A stretch of 64,000 nt of DNA, taken from NCBI GenBank assembly GCA_963855995.1, contig OY979725.1, forward strand, positions 4,340,001 through 4,404,000, in the 5' to 3' direction. This stretch comes from Muricea muricata. Its lineage: Eukaryota; Cnidaria; Anthozoa; Malacalcyonacea; Plexauridae. Below the pieces are notes generated by a model. The model saw only the letters and a program-made list of their open reading frames with translations, was not told the origin of the DNA and ran no database searches. Positions 1 through 13,200 of this stretch are shown here, piece after piece (within the stretch, counting starts at the first letter, position 1; each line of letters begins with the position of its first letter). The position numbers and the translations under genes were made by a program.

Positions 1-466
1 ATTGAATGTAAAAAAGTGCACCATTGAAATGTTTTGTCTTAAAATCGAGAAATTAAAAAAACTAATAGCGGACATCATTGCCGGAAGCATGCGGAGCAAA
101 AAATATGCATGCATGTTGCTGCAATAATCACAACGAGGATGTATCAGCAGGAATATCACTTGAAAAGATGTGTAACACCAAAGTTATTTGACAGTGAAAG
201 CAAAAATGACATAACTTTCTGTGATTTAAATCTTTTAGAAAATGCATTTGACAAAAAAAGTGCTTAAGAATAGAACTCTTATGTCATTATTTTTTTTTAA
301 ATAGTTGGAACGAATCATAATCAATTTTATTCTTCAATTCGGCAAATTTTAAGTTTTAACTTTTCTTCAGCAGTGTTGTAAATTCCTAAGAATAGGCGCT
401 GCTATTAACAGCATTTGTTGGATTGAAATATTCTCGATCGATAACTCACTCATGAAAATTTTTAAG
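1..466. other. creatine kinase intron (5' part off window)
   Basis: I see no coding match here. It precedes an acceptor-like AG at 465-466 and must be intron, because the creatine kinase exon that follows starts in mid-protein. The upstream exons lie to the left of the window. Confidence 0.6.
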
Positions 467-2249
467 GTCGAAAGTATTACAGTCAACGCGCTGGATCAAC
501 TGGACGGGAAATTCAAAGGAAAATACTACCCGCTGAGTAAGATGACAGAAAAAGAACAAAATCAATTGATAGACGATCACTTTCTGTTTGATAAACCGGT
601 TTCTCCGCTGTTGACTTGTGCTGGGATGGCGCGGGATTGGCCTGACGCGAGAGGTACGTTTTGGAATAATAAACAATTATTGAATTTGTTAATAATTGTT
701 TTATCATTTTTTGAAAATATTTTAAACTCAGTTTAAACGCTTGCTTTGTAAGTAAGACACAAGCTGCTAATAATGGAACAGCATGAAATTGTTCGAAAAC
801 TTTGATAAGCCAATCAGACTACGGATAAAACAATTGTCAGATTACGACGAAAGGTCGATTAACAAAGGTCAGTCAATATACGATGAAATGATTCATAATG
901 TCGTATATTTGTTTTCAATATACGACGAAATGACTCATAATGTTGTATATTTATTTTCAACCCCGAATTTGGGCAACCACCAAGCGGATACGAGGATTGC
1001 ACCTTTTTAGCTCTTAACCAATCAAAACTCCTAAAATATTTTCAATGAATAATAAGGGTGATAAACCTGGCTCACTTCTGCGGGTGAAAGGATATGAATA
1101 ATCACTACTAGGCACTGATGAAGATCCAAGCGTACGGATCAATAAAGCTTTGCCATAACATAAACTTGTATTGTTGTTTATGCAACAAGTAAGCTTACTA
1201 CCAGGGGTAGCGATTTGTCCTTTCTACAAAATAATTAGGCATATAGGCATATTCTCAAAGACTATATTGGCAACAAAAAATATTCTTTCCTCATTTGAAA
1301 CAGCTTTTAACAGATCCAATAAAGCCTTTTGGAGAATTTCATATCTAGCTCGATTGTTGAGATATTTCGGCTCTGTGCATACGATCTGTCCGCCATTTGG
1401 GATTTTCAAGGATAGGCATGTTACGTCACGAGTGGGATGAAGCTACGTTTAATGATTGACAAGGCAGTGATCATGATAACACGCATTGAGCATTTGGCAA
1501 TCGACTGTTAGTTACTCTATTACGAGTTCTTTTCAAGGCTTATCCCACTTGTGACGCCATGTAATGAGCTCAAGAATTTATCCAAGATGGCGGTTATCTC
1601 ACATGTTTGAGTCAAAATACCTCAAGAGTCAAGCAGAACATGAGAAAGCAGCAACAGGCTTTGTTATATCAAAAGCTCTTTCAAATGAGCGAAAAATATT
1701 TTTCGTTGCCATTACGATTTGAACCTATAATGACAACTCATCATTCCGACAGGAATCTGGCATAACAAGGACAAAAATTTCCTTGTTTGGGTGAACGAGG
1801 AAGATCATATTCGGGTTATCTCGATGCAGAAAGGCGGGAACATGAAAGAAGTATTTGAACGATTCTGTACAGGACTCCAGAAAACCGAGGAGCTTATGAA
1901 GAAGGCTGGGTCTGAGTTCATGTGGAATGAACACTTGGGCTTCGTGCTAACGTGTCCTTCGAATTTGGGCACGGGACTGCGTGCAGGTGTGCACGTGAAA
2001 ATCCCGAACATGGCCAAAGACGAAAAACTTCTGGACGGAATCCTTGAAAAACTAAAGCTTCAAAAACGTGGCACGGGGGGAGTCGACACCGCAAGTGTTG
2101 GGGGCGTGTACGATATTTCCAATGCCGACAGGATTGGATTTTCTGAAGTTGAGTTGGTTCAGGCAGTCGTTGATGGTGTCAAGTTGCTGGTTGAGATGGA
2201 GAAGAGACTGGAAAAGAGTGAAGCAATCGATGACCTCATTCCAAAATAA
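467..2249 (+). CDS. creatine kinase, C-terminal two exons (partial)
   Basis: Creatine kinase transfers phosphate between ATP and creatine to buffer cellular energy. Two exons are visible: 467-653 (phase 0 start, donor G|GTACGT) and 1753-2249 (acceptor CCGACAG, stop TAA at 2247-2249); the split Gly codon joins in frame. The protein carries the guanidino-kinase core: [35 protein letters not shown], then [17 protein letters not shown]. The catalytic cysteine sits in [16 protein letters not shown], and the nucleotide-binding RGTGGVDTA motif follows. RGTGGVDTA is typical of creatine rather than arginine kinases. It ends IDDLIPK, the usual C-terminus. Roughly the last 225 residues are present; the N-terminal substrate-specificity loop is off the window, so cytosolic, mitochondrial and multi-domain flagellar forms cannot be distinguished. 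A polyadenylation signal AATAAA lies at 2449-2454. The gene converges with AP4B1. Confidence 0.93.
662..1060. repeat. dispersed repeat R1, copy 1 (CK intron)
   Basis: This stretch, including TTTAAACGCTTGCTTTGTAA and the string around 785-960, recurs at 7837-8495 in an AP4B1 intron. Both copies begin with an AACAATTATTGAAT-type inverted repeat and end near CTAAAATATTTTCAA. Copy 1 lacks the foldback insertion found in copy 2, so it serves as the empty site. It does not code for a recognisable protein. Confidence 0.75.
1250..1730. repeat. foldback element in CK intron
   Basis: The left arm, from about 1256 (TTGGCAACAAAAAATATTCT), is an imperfect inverted copy of the right arm ending near 1722 (GAAAAATATTTTTCGTTGCC). 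Nested inside, a GTTACGTCACGAGTGGGAT segment at about 1420 is mirrored at 1544-1565. The outer arms also resemble 58585-58625. Imperfect arms and no coding capacity suggest an old MITE-type foldback. Confidence 0.6.
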
Positions 2250-4216
2250 ACATCTTACGTCATCAGAAATCAGAGACATACATGGACTTTAAAGGAAAAC
2301 GTGACATTTAAGACAACTTTCAACAAAGTGTCACGAGGATAGGTCCAGAAAAACTATATTGCTTTGAATGACAGTAGACGACAAGCGATAAATATCATAT
2401 TCAGGCTTCATTGAAATAACATGCTTCAAAAAATGAAAGAAATGAATGAATAAATGAAACAATGACCAGTGTGTTGATTCCTCGTACCTCGGACTCCCGA
2501 CAATATCATAGCCAGTCCTTCAACAAGTCAGCCCGAAAATTTAGTCCCGCCATGTCCCGCCAAGTAATATATAATAAACGAGAAAGCGTTTATTACCTGC
2601 GTAAAAAACCCCGAAAAGTCTGTTGAAAAACATGGCGCTAGCCGCTATATCAGGATAAATTTGCGAGTAAGCAAGTCAGTAATAAAAACAACCAACACAA
2701 AATATGCCTGTTATAATCTCGTTGGGCCTTTACAAGCCGAATAGGCTAGAAAAGGCATAAAAATGTTGGATTAACTTCCCTGAATAAAGAAACCCAATTA
2801 CCACAGCTAAGATTGGTTTTTAGCTAACACTTGCATGCAAGTGTGTATATTTGAGTATATTTGTATCTAATGGTGTTTAAGTCATTATTTTAAGTATTTC
2901 TCTACCCCATTTCTCACACAGTACGAAGCAAACTATCATAAGCTAATGTACAAGGATGTGTGTGTTTGTACTCTCGACTCATTTTTTTGAATTTTATACT
3001 GAAATGTTTAATTAACGAAGAGGATATTTTTGGTGGCGTTTAAACCCGCCAGGCACACTGAGTTTAAGTTAACTCATTACAGATCTGAATTGTGTTCTAG
3101 AAAGATGTCCGTCAGTAAATGTCTCGACAATTTCATCCACGGATTGTTTTCCAAGAATTCGCATGTACGACTTTGGTCCTTTTATGATCGCAATTATAAT
3201 TGTAAACTTTTCATTTTGCTCGATAGAAATTGGCTCAGGAAACATGACGTCATAAAGTCATACACCATCGTCGTCTTGTGTTGAATGAAGTGTGTTTCTC
3301 TGTTACATTCTCATTCTTAATCGCAAATTTCACTTCGTATGGACTGCCATCGCTGTCGCGGAACGAGGGAACACCATGAAAGCAGCTTTATCGGCTGTTA
3401 GAGAGTAGCTCCAACCATCGGCTAAATAGGAAACGAAAAATCTGCTGCATGCCACAACAGAAGGATTTCTATGCCTTTCCTTCTCCAGAAACGCTCAGCC
3501 AGAAACCTGCCAACCGCTAAACCTCCGGAAAATAGAAATAACCTCTGCATCAGTTAAGATTCTGGTGGAAAAGACACATACTTAGCGAAATCTTTCTGTG
3601 ACATTTGAAGGAGATAAGTATTGTAGACACTATCGCCAGCCACGAGTCTTCTCAACTTTTTGTCCTCTTTAATATTTATACCCTGTCTTGCACATTCTCT
3701 ATCTACCCTCATTCTCTATCCATCTATTTCAAAACTGCTTTGACAAATCCACTTCGTTTATTTGTAATTTTCTTTTTTTTCAACAAAGCATTCAGTGTAC
3801 GTAATTCGATCTTACAGAATGGTTTCCTTTGAAACAATATTCCAGCACTTTGCTCCCAACTTTTTCCGTCGAATTGCATCGTCTGCTCCAGCGCCCTAAA
3901 CCCGTTACCAGGTTTAATGCTTGCCTCTCAAAATTTCTCTGTCAAAGACGAAATAAGATATTTCTTGGCAAAACACATAACCCCAATCGCGTTCTCTCGT
4001 CCAGTTTACAGTCATGCGTGTAAAGGAAGCGGAGAATTCTTTGAAGCTTTCATCCTTCGAGTCCTCTGAACGAATAAAAAGTTCTTTCTGGGTTAAATCG
4101 CCGTAGAACAACGCCCTATGACAACGCCGTAAACCCCCCCCCCTGAAAAACGTATTTCCAGTATTCTCGTACGTATTTTTCCCTAGCTTCTAGTTGCCTG
4201 ACTGTACTCGTTGCTT
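2250..4216. other. intergenic, convergent CK / AP4B1 3' ends
   Basis: This holds the CK 3' UTR with AATAAA at 2449-2454 and, on the opposite strand, the AP4B1 3' UTR. A candidate minus-strand poly(A) signal is at 3757-3762. No protein-coding homology was recognised in the remainder. Confidence 0.5.
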
Positions 4217-7200
4217 CTATGATGTCGCTATATCCGTCAAGCAATTTTGAAATACTTCAATGAAATCGTGCACATTATTAGCTGCTCCTTCCATTTTTAT
4301 GACCGACCTCAGGTTCATCGTTGCACTGTCCAAACTCACTTCGCAGAGAATGTAGCAGTCAGACTGTCAGGAAAAAAAACAATACAAACTTATAGTTCTT
4401 CGATCTTTAAGACCTTGACAAATTACAACAGAGTAAGAAGGGTATATACTATATAGGTCCCTATAATCATCTTAAAATATGGGTCGCCACCAACCTATAG
4501 TATCAGACTTTGCGAGTGGTTGATTATCAGTAAACAATATAATCACAAAGCCTAATAATTTTAGGTTGGTATCTACCCCTGAGATATCGGGTAATAATCC
4601 GTCCATTAACACAATGTCTTTATGCTTACGATTTAAGATTATTAAATCTATCCTTTAAAATTATAATAAAATTCGTGTTAAGGACAAATGCGCGCGATCA
4701 GTTGCGCGCGATGGATTTCTGCGTTTTCTATTGGACAGTCATCGAGAAAAATAAGGTGTTGACTCACTGCGAAGGTACACAAACTTTCATAGACAAGGAC
4801 AAAACAACATTTGTGAACTTTCCTAGCTATGGTCTGATATACTTTGCTCACTTTGCAGAAAACTTCCCCAAATGGTCGACTGAAAATTTCACGAAAACTT
4901 AAGGCACAGTTGATGTTTAAAATACTGAAAGGGAATATGCCTTTATATTTAAAAAGTCTTTTTTCTTCTCGTACCACGGAGTATAACTTTAGAAACAATC
5001 AGCGTGATCGACCGATAATTTGAGACATAAGCCTCTTGACCGTCCCAAAATGAATTAGAAAAACTTTCTTGTTTCGCTTCTTTATACCAAACCGGACTAA
5101 ATTTTGGGTCCTGATTGTCGCATAAGAAACACTGAATATGAATTTTTAGTATATAACCTAGACTAGGTCTTCAAGAGAGATACATACCTGAGCGTAAAGG
5201 AAATATCTCATCTGCTCTGCACCAGGTGGAGTTGACGCCATCGTGTATATACGCTGGCTTGCCAGCGACTTTAAAAAGTCGTTTTGGTCTGGTATTTCAT
5301 CAAGCTCGATCTCGTAGGACTCACTACATCAATTTAAGTAATGCTTCATTATTAATTCATGAAGAAAATACAAAGAAACCATGAGCGTGAAGGAGTCTGT
5401 GTTCGCACCATACCATACCACACACCAAACCACACCACACCACACCACACCACACCACACCACACCACACCACACCACACCACACCACACCACACCACAC
5501 CACACCACACCACACCACACCACACCACACCACACCACACCACACCACACCACATACCATACCATACCATACCATACCATACCATACCATACCATACCAT
5601 ACCATACCATACCATACCATACCATACCATACCATACCATACCATACCATACCATACCATACCATACCATACCATACCATACCATACCATACCATACCAT
5701 ACCATACCAGGCATACCGTACCATACCATACCATACCATGCCACAACACACCATTCCAAACAATGCATTATCATGCATTACCATACAATACCATGCAACG
5801 ATACCGGGCTATACCATGTCATACCATGCAATACCATACAAGTGTCATATATTTTCTTACTTACGTCTCAGGCAATTGCATCCACAAACTCTCAAACATT
5901 TCGTGCGATAAGTCAGGCTCTTCCACAAACATCTGGGAGAGCGAAAAACGTCCTTCCATAGTCATTTCATGTCCCTCCAAATCAGAACTTTCACCTGCTT
6001 CTCCATAATCTCCATCTAACGAAATGCTATTTTCTTTCAATATCACTGTACTGTCATTGTTTGGAATACTCACTGAGTGAATATTGTCATTCTTTTCATC
6101 TAAATTATCATCATCGCGTAATATTGATTTATCCTGCATGTCAGTGTTACTTTCGAGTCTGTTTGCGTCTTCATCTGTTGGCAGTAGAGGTTCATTTCCA
6201 AAGACAGCTTGATTTGGGCTATCTTTATCTGCAAGCGTGTTTTCTCTAGCGCTTGATAAGTGTTTTTCTGGCGAGTCAATATCGTCATTTAGTAGAGAAG
6301 GTTCTTGATCAATTTCAACTAAACTTGTGTCAACTATCACGGGGTCTTTTTTATTCTTTTCTTGTTCCTGGAAGGATTTAATTTTAACTTAGGGCTATTG
6401 ATATCTATTAAATCTGAGTGAATCGATGTAGTACCAGGTTTATTTCCTGGGAAAATACACCTGGTACTACTTGTAATTCGCTGCTCACGCGTGGCCATCC
6501 AACTTGCCCAAAGGTCTAGTCTAGCTTCACAACCAAATGGAAAGCAGAGATGTTGAATGCCGGCTTAGCACAAACCTGTTTTAAGTTTCTGCATTTCTAA
6601 ACACCGGCTTCTAGCAAAACCTCTGAAAACAAAACTACTATTTATCTAGACAAGATTTCTGAAGAAATACCGAAATATTTTCTAAACAAGCTGTCGGGAA
6701 ACGTCTTTTAGGTTAACTCAGGGTTAAGCTAGGAGACCATTACAGCAGTCTGGAGTCATAAACGACAATCCAGCGCAAAATGCTTGGCACAAGCTTTAAA
6801 ATATCCTCCAGCAATCCGTCTGTCAAAATGTCCGGTGTCTTTCAAAGGGGTCGGACATTTCTGAAATCATGTCGGACGACCATACCATGCAATCGTGTGT
6901 TACTCTCTTAATTCAAACGATTGAAAATTCAATCTAATGGATTGAATTTTCAATCTTTTTAGGATTGTTTATAGGGATCATAGGTTTTCTATTGAAAAGT
7001 AATCTAATTGAGTGACATATTTCAATCGATTGAACGAGTATCCCTCAATCTATATTCAATCTGTTAGATTAAAAAATTGTCTATTAGATTAAAAAATTCT
7101 TCAAACTTTTGAAAAATTGAAAAAATCCCTCAAACCAATCTTTCAAATTAAGAGAGTAGTGTGGCGCAAAAACTATTCCTTTTAAATTGGTGATTGTATC

Positions 7201-10200
7201 GACGATAAATGTACGTCCGACAGTCATGCATTGATACGATTAATTTTTGGATTAATTTTTGGACTCGCTAAGAACAAAAATTATTGAACAATTCTAAAAA
7301 AGGTAGCTTGGTACATAAGGGGCAATCGTACGCTGCTTAAAAACGCCGTCTAAGATCACTTGAACTAATTACGAGGCTGTAAAGCTTAGCGGACCATTTG
7401 CCGGCTCTGGTAAACAATTACGGTGTAATTCCCGCCGTGGTGACGTACTTAGCGTAACAACACAAACTAAAGTCAATGTCTCGTCGAACTTTAATACAGT
7501 TGGATAGAACAAAAATTAATCCTCAATTTGACTGAAGGTCCGGTGTTTTTCTCTCTTCGTCGGACAATTTCATGAATAAATTGGACTTTTTCAGTTGCGA
7601 CGTTCTCTGTTACAAAATTATCGACGGCGCTCAAATGTGAAAACATTGGGTGCAGGCCGAAACTGCTGAAACATCCTGTTTCTATTAATCAAATTCACTG
7701 CTTTGCCATGGATAAATAAAGTAATGTTTGACAAATGCGTGTCACTAAGTGATTCCTGAAAATGAATTTGGCTTTGTACATTGAAGCCACATCCAGTGTA
7801 ACATGAGATCAGTGCGACAACCACAGAAAGACATTAAACAATTATTGAATGAGGTCGAGCAAGATATGAGGAATTATTCGGCACATAACACAAACCGAGG
7901 CCTTAATAATTCTTCATATCTTGCGAGAACCGAATTCAATAATTGTTTTATTATTTTTGAAAATATTTCAAACTCAGTTTAAACGCTTGCTTTGTAAGTA
8001 AGAAGACACAAGCTGCTAATAATGAAATAGCATGAAATTGTTCGGAAACTTTAATAGGCCAATCAGACTACGGAAAAATATTCTTAAAACAATTGTCAGA
8101 TCACAAGGTCAGTCAATATACGACGAAATGATTCATAATGTCGTCTCTGATGTCGTATGTTTATTTTTAACACCAAATTTGCGCATAGATATTAGAAAGG
8201 GGAATGGATTGGCAACGCTATTCAATACTATACACGATCTTCTGTTCAGTTATTTTGAATAAACCGGAAATAAACATTGTACAACTCGCTATGGTAATTA
8301 TGCGCATAAACGAAATTGAGTTCATGAGCATAATTACCATACAAGTTGGGCAATGTTTGCTTCCGGTGTGCTCAACTGAAGATAAAATATAAATAACAAA
8401 AGAGTTGCCAATCCATCCCTTTTTCTAATATCTATGATTTGGGCAACTACCAAGCGGATATGACGATTTCCTAAAATATTTTCAACAAATAATAATAGAA
8501 ATTAACTACCACTTACTATTTCCTTCGAATCATTCACATCATGTTTCTCGGTTTTCTCTCCCCGTTTATGCTCATGCGTGGAAGCTTAAACAGTGTAAAT
8601 TGTAAGAGTTAGACAGCAAAGATTGAGATGACCGAGAAATTTGTCAAGGATAAAAAAGGAAAAAAAAAACTTTACTCTTTGTTCTCCCTTTCCCCCGGTC
8701 AAAAGAATCTCGTGTGGCAAATTCTAACGATGGTTTACCATACACAACAGACAAGGTATTGAACTCATTGAGCAATAAATCCTGTAGTCAAAAGGGAAAA
8801 AAACATTGCTTACCAGTAGGGCACTGCAAAAAGCAAGATGCATAACTAGGTACAACGTCAAATACATCAGTCCTTCTCTCTCAATGCCCTTATAGCTAGC
8901 TTTAGCCTTGATTACTTGTCTCTATCATGCATCTACCTTGTCATAAAGTTTAACTATTTGTAAAAATTGGAAGTAAAAACTGCTCGTGGAGCTATCTCGG
9001 TGGAACGGGAAGGTGTTTTTGAACACAAAAAAAGAAACATATCCGGAATGTAAGACAACACAGTTGGCTCAAATATAGCAAACCATTCCTGGAGCAACGA
9101 TCATGAAATTAACTTGGTTGATGGGCAAATCATTGGTAAGTGGAACTATCGGACACAAAAAACATTAGACTCATGGCACACATCGGGCACAACAGGATCG
9201 GAAAATAATTCAAAACCACTACCGGAACAATACCGCATATTACTAAATAAGGATAAGCTTGTGCTCACCTATCATATTGCTTAATGTTTTTATACCCACA
9301 TGTATATCTCATTTCTTGTTTCCCGTTAAAGGCTGTAGTCTGGCAGCCGAAAGCTCGATATGATAAATTATCTGAGAACGTTTGTGTTCATTAATCATGT
9401 TTGCTTTATAGCATATCGGGCGCATGTAGACAAAATGACAAATATCTATAATTCCTAACAACTCTGACTTATGTTACATTTTTCTCATTTGCTTTTTTCT
9501 GTTCCGCTTTTCTTTGAGACATTTTAGCTTTTACAGTTTTATCTTGCAAATTTTTTACATTTTGGTTGCGTGTAGGCATATTTGTTCCTCTAAAGAGCTC
9601 AAGACAGCAACTAAAGGGTGCACAGAAAAAAAGGAAATGGTCTGTATAGTGTATCCTTCCACGACATTTACTAACTTTCTCCTTACATACAATCCTTAAA
9701 GCTATAACGTGTAAAAATGTATTACAGTGACTAATGCAGTCAATAAGAGGTTGCTGGCGTTCATTGATGCTAACGACAGGTAGACACCCAAAGAGGATCA
9801 TTTCGAAGTAATACGAGGAAGAGGATGAATTTCTGCGTGAAATTCGATGTAAGAGACATCATCTCAATTCATTTGCATTTTCGCATGTACACCTTTAAGC
9901 AAATTTTTCTTAACTTCAGTAACAACCTTATTAATTTACCTTCGAATCGATGTTAACGATATTTGCGCTGTCAATAAACTGCGCACTCCTCGGGCAACAT
10001 ATGACCTCTTTAGCTTTGTTCACATCAAACTCAAGCAAACGGTAGTACATCAGAGCTCGATCACGAATATCCATGTTGTGCTCTTGTTCTGTGGTAAAAA
10101 ACAACAATCAATCGGATTCTGAAAGCTGAGGAAAACGGCCTGTGAGTTAATTTACAATGGGTGGTCAAACTGCCCCATAATCCCTCCGCCATTAAAAATG

Positions 10201-13200
10201 GCTTACGTGGGTCATAATGGCTACAAATAACCAAAATGCAAGGTCAGAATTACAATGTGTTTTCGTGTATTGATCTTGTAGCACAAAATCAAGATTTTTA
10301 AAATTTAGTGTCTGATTTCTGGATAATAGAAATTCCTAAGTAAGCTATCTCAAAGTCAAGAAAAAGGCTTCGAAATTTGCTGCCTGAAGCAATATTTGTA
10401 TATACTTATCGAAACTTTCGAGCTTGTTCATTTTTTAATAAGGCCTGTTTACTACGGCGCATTTCAGTCGCGTGGAATCCAATTAACTATTGCTTGAATT
10501 GCATACAACGCGACTGAAATGCGACCTATAAAACAGACCTAGTCCATGAAAAGAGAAGGCACACGCTACGTTCAGATATGAAATTGGCATCTTTAATTTA
10601 GTTTAAAAACACTGCATGCTTGTACTTACACACAGGTACCTATAAAAGTACAGAAAAATGACTTGAGGTTTACCCCGGGGATTTTGGTTTCTTCTCTCAG
10701 GGAAAGTTGATAGATAAGATTAGGTGATACATGCCTACACTAATTGGCTCACGTAATTTTGGATGAAGCTGATAAAAATAATAAAAGCCTTTAGGAACTG
10801 CAGTGTAGTAGTAATCAAGGTTCTGACCGATACAGTGTTCCAATAAGTGTCCCAGCATAGCTTGGCACTCGGGTGGACGTTTAAAGAGCAGTTTGGCACT
10901 TGCTGTCAGAAGCTCCAGCTTGACAGCTGCGGATGCCTCTTTGTCAATGTCGTCGATAACAGCTTCCAGTACATACGGAGCTTCGGGAATACTCTACAAA
11001 AAAGAAAAACGAATTAATAGTTTTTTAGTATGTAGATTTCTTTCACTTCGACTCCAGCTGGACCATAAAGAATTGCTCTGATTAGACGCCTGTGACGAAC
11101 ATTATAGCAGATACACGCAAAGCTACAGTACCAATTAATTGTAACAGAATTAATTTGGTGAAACTTCCTCTCTCCCTCACCAGACAATAACGAATATAAT
11201 GATAATTTAACCATTTATATCTGGCGTCATTTTTCCTAGTAAACCAATGGAACTTTACATAAATTAAAATTATGTTGGTCTAACCTAATACAGTACTAGG
11301 ATGAGGGTTACACTATTTCATTACGAGCATATACACCTGTACGTACATCTAAATAAGAATGTCTTCAGTTCTTTTTTAAAAGTATTTATGCAAGAACTTT
11401 GTATTTCTGATTTTGTATTAAGTTGTAATTCTGATCCCATTCCAAACGATCTTCAGCATCTCTAAAGATTATAACTTGGTACTGCTAAAAGCTTATTATA
11501 ATTTTAATAAATATCTCATATTACCTCACCAAACTCGCCCAACATCCAGACGACACTAGCCTTCCCATCCGGTAAAATATCCAGCTTCAGGTATTTACTA
11601 ACGCCGGGAATTAGAGCGGAATATTTATCGTACTTAATTACAAGATCTGCAAAAAAGCAAAATGAAACAGTGAATTAAACCGATTTCATTCAGGCAGGAT
11701 AACTCTATGGCTTATCTTATAAAGAACATCAACTGGCACAATTGACAAGTTTGATTTGTTTTAAAAAGAATGCTGTACTAAAACTTTTTCGTATCTCACT
11801 TGATTCTTGAAATATGAGAGATAGAAGCATTCGGCGTTGTCAAATTAACACAACAGATTGCGGCTAATTTGAAATGGGGATGCTTCAAAGGGTCTACTTT
11901 ATTTCATACACCCTGTACAATGAAATTAAAATGATTTATGAAAGACCAAAATGCATAACTCTCGAGTATGTGATCACGTGATGAACAAGAGAAAAACGCA
12001 GAGAGGAAAAACATCAGTTGTCGGTTTTGCGAAAAAGGTGAATAACGCTATCCATCAGACAGTAATTTTTTCAAACTTTTTAAACATGTTCAGTAACTGG
12101 TAAAACCCAAAACAAAGTTTATACTAAAGTCACTTTTTATATGAATTTTTGGATGAAGACGATGACTTCATATGCAAACTTCACCGACTATCAACCTGTT
12201 TGACGCGTCTCAGTAATCAATGTAGATAAATTATAAAGCTCATCGCCGCATCTTGGTGTACTCTAGGTCCTGGTTCCAGCGTGTTCTGCCAGACTAACTT
12301 CTTTATAAATCAGTAGTCGGGAGAACGCAAATAGGGCGACGAACAGACATCGCATATCGAAATGTTTTTGAGGCAAGGAGTCACTGCAAAAACAACATCG
12401 GTAGTTGGGCAATCAGCAATGCACGATTATAGTTGAGAGGTCATTTTTATATTTTCTTAGTTTCAATCGTACGCTGTCAGGAATGTCCCGTTATCCCATG
12501 ATTGAAGGCATGAAGGCTTTTATGTCCTTTAATAATTGAACAACAAGGTTTTCGCTGATTCAGACTAACAGGACTCTATCTGCAAAATCAAATCGTATTT
12601 ATAATGTCTTCTAGTTAACTAGACCAATAGATAAAAAACAAGAACATATACCAGGAGATGTTACGTACCTCTTAAAGCGGCCAGTGCATGCGACACAATT
12701 GAATCATTACGCGATTGAAGAAAGTAGAATAATTTCTCAACGCAAATATCTGCTACTGGAGGATGTAAGAGAGCCATCGTGCCAATATTTTGAATTGAAT
12801 GAGACGCGGTTTCACTGCGTTGTGCATAGTAACTGAAGAGATAATAATGAAATATTTTACCATACCATACCATGTCACGACATTCCACCCCTCACCGCAC
12901 ATCACCACATCACACCATACTCTTCCCCCATCACACCACATCTCACACAAAACCTTACACCACATCACATCACATCACATCACATCACATCACATCACAT
13001 CACATCACATCACATCACATCACATCACATCACATCACATCACATCACATCACATCACATCACATCACATCACATCACATCACATCACATCACATCACAT
13101 CACATCACATCACATCACATCACATCACATCACATCACATCACATCACATCACATCACATCACATCACATCACATCACATCACATCACATCACATCACAC

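Noticed and set aside
467..2249. Arginine kinase
   Set aside because: The RGTGGVDTA and [14 protein letters not shown] context matches creatine kinases; arginine kinases carry a different motif at the RGT position.
4678..4998. Minus-strand 106-codon frame as an AP4B1 exon
   Set aside because: The AP4B1 junction from exon 16 to exon 17 skips it cleanly in phase, and its sequence does not resemble the appendage domain.
5329..5961. Long open frames of repeating Trp-Tyr-Gly-Met-Val or His-Thr-Ile-Pro-Tyr type
   Set aside because: They are translations of the ACACC/ATACC pentamer array; a 5-bp unit without stops stays open in several frames.
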